A DNA stretch of 64,000 nt from Phallusia mammillata (taxonomy: Eukaryota; Chordata; Ascidiacea; Phlebobranchia; Ascidiidae): NCBI GenBank assembly GCA_003260075.1, contig QLIY01000603.1, forward strand, positions 1 through 64,000. Direction: 5' to 3'. The position numbers and the translations under genes were made by a program. The notes under the pieces are model-generated. The model was not told the origin of the DNA. It did not search any database and saw nothing but the letters and a program-made list of their open reading frames with translations. The stretch's first letter is position 1; each line of letters begins with the position of its first letter. Below are positions 55,221 to 64,000 of the stretch, piece by piece.

Positions 55221-58200
55221 TCAGGCAGCGTCGCCGCTTTCCTTGCTATCAACTTCTTCTTGTGTTTCAGCTTCGGGCGGTTTCGTTTCCGACGCTGCGA
55301 TCATACGACTTTGTGCTTCCAGGTCGTTTTCGATTTGACGTTGCTTCGAATTTTCCTCGTGTTCGATCTGCACAATAGGCATTGTGACGTCACAAGTTGC
55401 TATTTTTAAATAGTAGCCTATAGGCTACAGTTATCTAAGTTTGTGATACCTTTTTTTCGGCAAAATTAATATCATGTTAATATACTCGTTATTTACCGTG
55501 ATACCCCCCCCCCTGGACAATAGGCATTGTGACGTCACAAGTTGCTACTTTTAAATAGTAGCCTATCTAAGTTTGTGATACCTATTCTTCGGTAAAATTA
55601 ATATCATGTTAATATACTCGTAATTGACCACTATCGGCTTATCAACGCATTGGGATTCACCATCCCAAAGTATGCTATTAACCGAAATTGTCTCATAGCC
55701 TTAAGATAAAAAAGCGGGGCCCAACTGATTTAAAGTTTTAACAATCGCTGCCCACATAAAAAGGGCCTAGCAGAACAGAAAAATGCCTTATCGCGCGAAA
55801 ATATCCTTTAATAATGCTGTATAACACCTTTAATATGATCTTGCATGAAAAAAAATGAATAATATATTGCCAAGGTACCTTGCTCTGCTCCATAACCCTT
55901 GCAGTGTTGATAGCGCAGCACACGCCCCCCCCCCATACAATAGATTGCTAAAGGTCAAAACAAAGTTGAACCCAAGAAAGTATAACATCTCTTTTTACAA
56001 TAGTTGACCAAGTTTAGTCTTACAAGAGTACCTTTTGTCGACTCAAATTAGAAATATTTTGGAGTCATATCATTAACTATAAGACCGAGCAAACGACAAA
56101 ATTGCGAGGGCAATTGACCACCATCGTCTTATGAACGCATTGGGATTCACGATCCCTAAGTATGCGAAATTGTCTCACAATCTTAAGATAAAAAAGCGGA
56201 GCCCAAATGACTCAAAGTTCTAACGGTCGCTGCCTATATGAACGGAGCCTAGCAGAGGAAAATACCTTGTCACACAAAAATATCCTGTATTAGTGTAAAC
56301 GCCTTTATAATAGAATCCCACGTGAAAAACATTAGTAATACATTGCCAAAGTACCTTGCTCTGTTCCATAACCCTTGCAGTGTTGATAGCGCAGCACACA
56401 TCATCACCATCAGCATTGCTCTCAAACGTGTAACACATAAGTTGTGACGTGTTAACTTGCTTGACAATGAAGCCAAGGAGGCGTGGGTTGTCAGCTAGAG
56501 TCTTAGCACGAAGAACGGAAGAAGCCGGAAAACTCTCTCTGTTGAACTACAAGATACATTTCATATGTTAGTTAAACAGCTTATGAGAGTTGCACGAATT
56601 ACCCAAGACGCCTAGCTATGAAACCAACACCTCCTGGAAACATCAAATGTTGCCTACATTCGGCTAGATATAAGTACTAATATTCCCTTTGTTTTTTTTT
56701 ACAAATAGGTTTGATTCTGACCTGCCTTTACAATTCGTTACGTAATTATATGTATAAATACGTTACCTAGATAAGTAGCTAGTTACTGGACAAAACCAAA
56801 TGCCCAACAGACCTTCGGGCCTATACGTTATTATCAAAAAAAGACTCGAATTCGGACCGGGCTTATACTTTCAGGTTCAGGTAGGGTTAGAACTTTTCGG
56901 CCCGCTTATAACTCACATTAAAGGGGAAACATTGGTAGGGACCAAAAACAGATAGCCTCTTTCGTTATTATTTTGGTACACTTTTACAAGCGCTATTAGT
57001 ATTCGGAGACAACTTTGTGTAATTTTTTACTGCTTGGGCAATTAAAGTATCTTTAAAATTTCGGTTGTACAGTACCGGACTATTCAATCTCACAGCAAAA
57101 ACACAAATTAAGATCACAGCGAAAATACAAGGGACTAAGGCGGGAGTGTAATCGCAACGTTGTGAAGCTTTATAATAGAGTCCAAAGCAAGTTACCCCCC
57201 CCCCACTGCTTGGGCAATTAAAGTATCTTTAAAATTTCGGTTGTACAGTACCTGACTATTCAATCTCATAGCAAAAACACAAATTAAGCTTACAGCGAAA
57301 ATACGAGGGACTAAGGCAACGTTGTGAAGCTTTATAATAGAGTCCAAAACAAGTGTTACATACCTGAGTAGCTGGATCAACCAGACGAACGGCGCAGTCA
57401 CTAATGGCGAGATGGAGCTCATTCATGCGGAACATCTTGTGATAGGCCCGTGCAGCCATCACGTGACAAATGGTTTCGGCAATTGAGCTGTCTAAGTGGG
57501 CATCTTCCCCAACCTGTGGATTGTTGATGTGCAATTAACCTCAGACGTAATGGGTACATGATGCTTAATACAGTAAACCTTGGTTAATATTAGTGATGTA
57601 CCGTCTAAATTTCGATTCGGCCGAAACCGAATATTCGGCGGTTTTGCCGAATAAATTCGGCCGAATCAACCGAATCATTTATGACGTCACGCGAAGTCGT
57701 ACGCTACGCGTTAGACATGAAAAAATGTTCATCTACCAGGCAACTAGTGCAGAATAGTCGTGTTTCGTCCTCATTTCAGTTCTGTGGGGTGTAAAATTGC
57801 CTCAAGCATGATTGGCAACCTGCCAATGAATTACTAATTTTTTGACTACAGTGGGAAAAACGATAATGTGTTGAAAAAGATAAAAATTGACGCGATTTTC
57901 GTTATGTTTGGGCTTTTGAAAGATTCCGTGGTACCTTAATGAGCAGAAAAGACATGTTTAACGCTTTAAATTTGTGTTCGTAAAATATTCGGTTTCGGCC
58001 GAATCGCAACAAATTATTCGGCCGAAACCGAATCTTTGCAAAAATGACCGATTCGGCCGAATAAATTCGGCAAACCGAATATTCGGTACATCTCTAGTTA
58101 GTATGGGCCCGTTTCGACCCAAAAATAGTCCTGACTAGGTGAAGATCTGGATTAACTGAAGTCGATTAGTTCAAGCCTTAGTACATTACAAATTATTTGT

Positions 58201-61200
58201 ACCTCAAGTTTTGTCGGAATTAGGCGAATTTCCAGATTTACCGGTTTAACCTAGGTTTACTGTATATGCGAGCTCATATGACAAATTTGCATGTTAAAAA
58301 CACAAACACAAAAATAGTTACAAACAAGACATAGAACAATGAATATCAGAAAAGAGTCTACTGTTGTTTCAGATTTAGATTTTCACAGTGGAAAGCCCCT
58401 TCTGTAGGTCATTACAAAAGATCTTTTCTTTCCTTATACACTGTTTGACAAAGCATTAAAAAAATCCACACAAGTCTACAGCTAATTTTAGCCATGTATT
58501 ACAGGGTTTGACACACAAACATGTAATTTGCCAAATAAAGGTTACAACATTCCAAAAGACAGACACATAATTAGGGGTTACAAAAACATAAAATGAGTAG
58601 TGATGGGACGATACCAGGTTTTGAAGCGAGTACCGATACCGAGTACGAGTACCACATGTATATACCTTCGATACCGAGTACCGAGTACGATTACCGAGTA
58701 CTTAGGTGTAGTGTTGTACTTAGTTGTATATCACTGGCTAATTTATCTGCCATGGTCGGGGTACAGGCGTGCACACACACATGCCGAAAAATGTAATCTC
58801 CACGTGATAGCGAAAAAGATAATTATACGTAAACTGGCGGAACTTTTTTCCAATTTTGTGCTGTCCGAAGCAAATATTGGCATAAAGTTCCCCGTATTCT
58901 TATGGTGTAAATCGGCCTTTGGTACTCGCACGTTGGTATCGAAAACTGAGGCAAAATATTTCGATACCGAGTACGAGTATCGATACCACTGAAATCGTTC
59001 GATACCATCGATACCGAGTACCGGGTACCGGGTACCCGTCCCATCACTAAAAATGAGTGTCACAAATAACATCAGTTCTTACCCTTCTGCAGCCTAGAAA
59101 TCGCACCACAAACATTGCCTTAAACGCTGCCTCATCAGTGTCAATTACTGCTGGTTGTTCAGAAGTGAATGGGTTATGTCTTGGTTGGTTCGTGTCCGAA
59201 GCAGCTACAAAGCAAACACAAATGACATTATGTGTTAAGTTGAAGACTTGACTGTTATGATAATATGCCAATGTTGGTGTCCATAAAGTTTTAATGCTAA
59301 TTACCCTTTGTGGTGTTGAATGTACATAAATTATTTAAATGGCATCTGCTAAATCTGGGATTGCATGTTAACCAAAGGTGAGAAAAAATGAATAATATTT
59401 TTGCAAGTTTGTTACGCAGACGCAACAAAATGCAATAAAAGAATTCTTGTCCATTTTTGTCAATCTACATTTGATTTAAAGCTTACTCTTTAAAAATTCT
59501 GTCAGGGCCACAGTGTAGAACACAACACACAATGAATTCAGACGTTATACAGTACACATTTTCTCCTAATAGAAAACATATTGATTTTTACTCTTATTTT
59601 TAACAGTGTGTCCTATCACATTTCTGGGTGATATCATGTGCTTTGCAGATGTTGACCAAATGTCACAAATTCACCAGACAAAACAGTTTAATCAATACAA
59701 GGGTTTTGTCCGGTCCACATGTTATTTTAACACCACAGAAGGTGTTTAGTTACATTTAAAAAGGGTGGTCAGGCATCATGTTATGCACAAATACAGTTAA
59801 CCTCGGATAATTCGGACCCGTTGGAACCCAATTTTTTTATCTGGATCCAGGATAACCAATGTGGATTAGTTAAAGCCTTGCCACGTTATAAATCATTTGT
59901 ACCTTAAATTTTGTTCGAATTAGGGGAGGATCCGGATTAATCAAATTTCGTTTAATCAAGGTTTGCTGCAGTATTTCTATAATTTTCAAATACTTTGGTA
60001 AGTTTTCACTCTACAGTTTTTTTCATATTCTATCATACAAACTAGTTATAAAATCATCTCACTGCGTTTTTTCACATATTGTTAGTTGGAATTCTCCTTT
60101 TCTGGCACATTACGATACAAAGGTTTCTAGAAGCGGTATCATACAGGTTTCACTGATTTAAAAAAGGTTAAATCAGGTTGGTGTGATCAACCTTAAACTC
60201 ACCTCTGTAAAAAGTACATACTTAACAATCATACATTATGCCAAATAATATAATTGTGATCATTAATCTATTGTTATATGGCACATAAGCCTGATGCATG
60301 CTTGGACTTACACATGTTATTAACAATAGATGCCTAACCAAACAGAACCAACCGTTTGAATAGAACAATATATATATATATATATAGACCTATTGATCAA
60401 AAAACAAAGTGACCTATACATATATACATTTATTTGTATAGTTCTTTTTTCCCAATCAATGCACTTTCAGTTTTAGCCAATTCCAAAAAACATTTTTTAA
60501 TTTGGGTCAGTCAGTGCAAAATGTGTTAAAATTTCATTTACCTGTTGGGTGTGTAGGTTCAGAAGCAGTCTGGTTTGTCGAATCATCCTAAAACAAAGCA
60601 AGTCACAGTCGTTATACTAATAATTGCAAGCGACATGAATATGCCTGAATAATGTTGCACATTGTAACTGCAATGAATTATTAATTGGGAAGGGCTACAT
60701 CTCATTCCCTATGCCAAACATACCCTTAGAATGTATTGCCAAAATTTAGACCGGATATATTATGAGAGATTGGTTAAATAAGATTGCAATATAAGCATAA
60801 TAACATAGATACATTTTAATGTTTTCAGTATTATTTTGCCTTCGTAAATTAAATCCCCTTCACAGTACACAGTGGAATGTACAAAAGCCATGTAGTTTTT
60901 ATATGCTATTTAAACAGAATACTTTCAAGGTTAAAAGTATTTGATAGGAGTTTTGACTTGCAAGTTGAAACTTATAACTTGGGCAAAATACATAAGTTTC
61001 CCAATTTGGCATCAAATACTCAAAAATTAAAACTTAATTATAAAATGCACATACGTTATATCAAGACAAGACACAACCACGAAAATGTAAAAAAACACAT
61101 TTACCTTAGGTAATTCCTTTGTTTCCGAAACTGGTGAAGGTAGATCGAACAGTATAGGCTCTGTTTGGTCAATCTTTGCATCAAAACTTGATTCACTAGG

Positions 61201-63762
61201 TTCATTAACATTCGAGGTGGAATTAGATCGACTTTCTCTCTGAGGTTTTTCCTCTGGAGCCATAAAGGACGTGGCAGCCATCTTTAGCCGTTCGAACATT
61301 GATGGGCGCAAACTTTCGTGCTTGCTTTCAAAGGAACTGGAATGCTGTTGTTCGTCTGATGTTTTTTGATCTTCAGGTGTCACCATTTGTCCTACAATTA
61401 TATACATTTGACAAATACCACAAATTTGTTGTGCTTACATGCCCTCAAGCTGTCCAGTATTTTAGGCTAAATCGTGTAAATCATGCAGCTATTTTTTTAG
61501 ACAATTGGAAGATTTTCTTTTTAGGTATTAGTCTCTTTAAAGTATATTTGCCATAAGTACAAAACTTTATATAGCTTTGATTACTGTGAACAAAATTGCA
61601 CAATGTTTTACAATACGCCATATTAAGTCAATATGTCTTATACATGACAACAGCATTATCAAAACAATAATGCAGTATTTCAAAACAAATATAAAATAAG
61701 AGATGGTTATCACATATTGACCATGTGCAGTGCCGTGGCACATACACTTTAAAATCAAGGATTTTACAACTATATATACATGTCTAAAATGCTTCGCGTT
61801 TTTCATGCGAAGCAAATAAACTACATTTAGGGTCAACTAAATCTAACGTCAGCTTTAATTTTGCTTTTTTAAATCCTTGACCAAAAATACATTGATATTC
61901 AAACAAGTCAAACCTGGAATGTCTGGAACAAGTTCTAGATTGCTTTGTGAACTGGAAAGGTTATCGTCGGGTGGTCCTTGGGCTTTTAGTGCCTTTATGG
62001 CTGCCTGTCTTGGGTTATCGTGCAGATACAATCCTGCAGCAATGTTTCTGATGGTTGCGATCCATTCTTCACATTTATGCTTGCTCTCAGCTTGCAGAAT
62101 AACTGAATGCCTCCCATCAGAAGACATGACCTTTTTTACAAAATAAATTCTTTTGCAATACTTGCTATAAAAATTATTGAAAATGTTGTGTTGGTATAGT
62201 ATGGAGCATCTTAAAATAATGCCCCATGATTTGCCAAGTATGCTCAGACTTTTAATCTTGCATAGTTGATGAACTTTAGATACATGTGCTTCTAAATGGA
62301 AATGTTCATATTTTACCATTGAACAGTAGACATGTATAATGAAACTCACAGCTTTTAAGGTGAAGGTCTGATTATTGTTGTGTTGTACACTATAGTTTAG
62401 GTAGGGCTGATTTTATTGTTGTACTACAACTAATTACAATCTGTGCATGGGCCTAAAACGGCCGATCAACGAGCATTGCAGTTTTGGATACTGAGTACTT
62501 GAGTTTTGACTTGACTCCCATCCCTACTATAATCCAAACTGTTTCAAATTAATAAAAACCTTATAGCTTACTTGAAAAGCATGTTTTCTGTCATCGACAT
62601 CAACAAAGTTAACGTTGCAACCATCCAAGTCCATAAACAACTGCCCAGCCAGTTCGGTTTTCGATTGCATCATTAGATTTCCACCTTGTGTGAAGAAGTA
62701 ACATCTATGCCATTGTGACAAGATGGTACCCCTACTGTAAATAAACACAGAACATATAATTTAGGTTTGAAAGAAGAATAAATCAACAAACACTGGTCAG
62801 GGGGAGTGATACACAAAAGATAAATTGTTATATTTCTAACGGATACATTTGTTCACCAAAATGCCGGTGCCCAAATCAAAACAACATTTTCTTTTAAACT
62901 AACATGGAATCATAAGTTTTCTAATGCAGGTTTAGGCAATGGTTACAACTAGCATCTGTCTTTCTAATTAGTTGCTGTCGTAATATCATTTCAAGCAACA
63001 ACACATTAAGCACATTAGCAAATTTTATTAACCATTTTCAAACCATAATGACTATATGAAGGTTTTACAAAATTATGTAGCCAATTTTAATTGTAATCTA
63101 GCATCTGAACATATAAACCAGGGGTGGGCAACCTGCGGCCCGCGAGCCGCATGCAACCCTTCATTAAAGGTTGTGTGGCCCGCAGAGACACTTGGATTTC
63201 AGAAGTACTGGCAAACGAGTCCAATTATAACATATTTTTGAGCTGATTAATGCGCCTGATGCTAGTTTTTGCGATCTGGCAAAATGTGGCTAGAATCAAA
63301 TATATATGAATTATACTTGTAGTTAAGCATATTTGGTAAGGAACAAAGCAAAATCACTTTGTGTTATGGCTATGTGCGGCCCGCGATCCAATTTTGACAT
63401 TTATAATTGGCCCTACAGTAACAAAGGTTGCCACCCCTGATATAAACAAAGCTACTTTCTGGAAAAATATTCACAATGCCTATTGTCTTGTTTGCTATCA
63501 TTAGATCTTTTGAGTTTTTTTTTCATGAATGGTGAGAAAAAATGTAGGCAACCTAATATATTTTGATATAGGATGCTTAGAGACCACATACCTTCTGTAG
63601 AATAAGTAGCTACTGATTTGGGTTCGGGCCCTATCAACTGGCAAATCAGGAAAGTTCATTGATGCTGGGGGGTCAGGTATGTAGGAACGAGTGCTGTTTG
63701 CATCAAGTTTGTCCATCTTCTCTACGTATAACTCCCTAGTTTCATCTGTTTCTTTTTCAAGC
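55221..63762 (-). CDS. APPL1: APPL1, BAR-PH-PTB endosomal adaptor, 5' end outside window
   Basis: Nine exons reading leftwards: 63762-63592, 62734-62572, 62130-61914, 61391-61105, 60587-60542, 59204-59083, 57513-57364, 56546-56355 and 55367-55221 (TGA 55223-55221). They are phase-consistent and give 497 residues. The first visible exon ends the BAR domain and has SYIPDP, like YVPDP in human APPL1. The PH domain follows (CYFFTQGGNLMMQSKTELAG, RKHAFQ, SVILQAESKHKCEEWIATIR). Next is a Ser-rich linker with HESLRP. The PTB domain has MFVVRFLGCRRV, MAARAYHKMFRMNELHLAI, VRLVDPATQ and NPRLLGFIVKQ. The tail has QIENDLEAQSRMIAAS, nearly the human QIEKDLEEQSRLIAAS. Known role: Rab5 effector on early signalling endosomes that binds adiponectin receptors, AKT and others. 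The BAR domain start lies outside the window. APPL2 has the same layout, so orthology to the APPL1/2 ancestor is equally possible. Confidence 0.93.
55370..55628. repeat. C-linked duplication in last APPL1 intron
   Basis: Copies about 55370-55503 and 55514-55628, linker ten C (55504-55513). Both hold TGACGTCAC just upstream of the last exon's acceptor. Confidence 0.84.
55628..56403 (-). repeat. C-linked duplication with partial APPL1 exon copy
   Basis: 55628-55924 and about 56110-56403 are copies. Ten C (55925-55934) truncate the first copy 45 bases into the APPL1 exon whose full version is 56546-56355. About 175 bp of non-duplicated sequence follows the linker. Confidence 0.78.
57029..57361. 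repeat. C-linked duplication in APPL1 intron
   Basis: Copies 57029-57194 and 57205-57361, linker ten C (57195-57204). Confidence 0.85.
57571..58262. mobile_element. Tigger/pogo-like element interrupted by a hAT MITE
   Basis: Ends CAGTAAACCTTGGTTAAT and TTAACCTAGGTTTACTG, flanked by TA on both sides, as for Tc1/mariner-pogo elements. Split by the insertion 57591-58095. Confidence 0.78.
57591..58095. mobile_element. Nested hAT-type MITE with TAGTGATGTACCG ends
   Basis: Starts TAGTGATGTACCGTCTAAAT and ends GAATATTCGGTACATCTCTA. Flanks GTTAATAT (57583-57590) and GTTAGTAT (58096-58103) match at seven of eight. Inverted copy of the family at 5193-5661. Confidence 0.87.
58598..59049. mobile_element. 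hAT-type MITE with TAGTGATGGGACGATACC ends
   Basis: Ends TAGTGATGGGACGATACC and GGTACCCGTCCCATCACTA, with a perfect 8-bp duplication AAAATGAG (58590-58597, 59050-59057). GATACCGAGTAC motifs are repeated inside. It lies 34 bases from the donor side of an APPL1 PTB exon. Confidence 0.88.
59793..59971. mobile_element. Tigger/pogo-like repeat in APPL1 intron
   Basis: Starts CAGTTAACCTCGGATAATTC and ends ATCAAGGTTTGCTGCAG, with AATCATTTGTACCTTAAATT inside as in the other family members. Confidence 0.55.
63119..63439. mobile_element. hAT-type MITE with CAGGGGTGGGCAACC ends
   Basis: Ends CAGGGGTGGGCAACCTGC and AAGGTTGCCACCCCTG, with a perfect 8-bp duplication ATATAAAC (63111-63118, 63440-63447). 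In an APPL1 intron. Confidence 0.88.
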
Positions 63763-64000
63763 CTTTTACAGAAAGCAATAAAAATTTGTTTGCAAGTTGC
63801 AACCCATATCATTTTTTTACAAGTTTGTATCACAGGTGAATCAGGTTAACATTATTGCTAGTTGAAAGAACACATAGTTACACTAATACATTGAACAATC
63901 ACAAAGCTACTAAAAAGCCGAACAAGCTTAAAACAACAAGGTGGGCAAAACATATCAAGGCACAATTTATGGATCATTAGTTCATTACTAAGTGTGCTGC

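Noticed and set aside
27889-57204. CRISPR array or regularly spaced repeats based on recurrent C10 tracts
   Set aside because: Eukaryotic locus; spacing irregular, and the tracts are homopolymers between duplicated flanks.
58593-59072. Overlapping frames of 67-130 codons on both strands
   Set aside because: All lie within the hAT MITE 58598-59049 and reflect its GATACCGAGTAC repeats.
61855-62349. 164-codon minus frame treated as one exon
   Set aside because: Only 62130-61914 is APPL1 coding; the rest reads through flanking introns past clear splice sites.

Overview
This is metazoan nuclear DNA, AT-rich, with compact multi-exon genes and canonical GT-AG introns. It also carries dense non-autonomous transposons. 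Gene content, small introns, the hAT/SINE load and signs of high heterozygosity suggest an invertebrate deuterostome, most likely an ascidian such as Ciona. That organism call is inference; no species-diagnostic locus was seen.

Layout. (1) 1-8422, minus: 5' two-thirds of a MAP7/ensconsin-type microtubule-binding protein, nine coding exons, running off the left edge. (2) 12423-14416, minus: complete three-exon SAP18 (Sin3/ASAP subunit, 160 aa). (3) 15189-16292, minus: complete p38 MAP kinase (367 aa) in one uninterrupted exon. (4) 20165-52022, plus: SLMAP (FHA domain, coiled coils, C-terminal membrane anchor; STRIPAK subunit). It was assembled by hand from 27 phase-compatible coding exons into a 996-residue frame. 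An intron holds a same-strand, intronless, unrecognised 176-residue frame at 46491-47164. (5) 55221-63762, minus: 3' part of APPL1 (end of BAR, PH, PTB, C-terminal tail), running off the right edge. p38 and SLMAP are head-to-head; SLMAP and APPL1 are tail-to-tail. APPL1 and SLMAP are also close neighbours on human 3p14.3, so this linkage looks ancient.

Repeats. I found about eighteen short hAT-type elements with terminal inverted repeats and 8-bp target duplications, several nested. There are also Tigger/pogo-like TA-flanked elements, foldback elements and tRNA-derived SINEs. Most CAG-ended elements have targets with a central TA, the Buster-type hAT preference.

Anomaly. The strangest structure is a set of 28 homopolymer tracts, mostly of almost exactly 10 bases. 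Most join two nearly identical copies of a neighbouring sequence. All three left of the assembly gap (20414-20431) are G; all 25 to its right are C. The copies differ by a few percent, with mostly synonymous changes in exons. The best explanation is an assembly that joins the two haplotypes of a very heterozygous animal with a fixed linker. It affects annotation because several exons appear twice or truncated. The synonymous allelic differences also give independent evidence that the nested 176-residue frame is a real protein.
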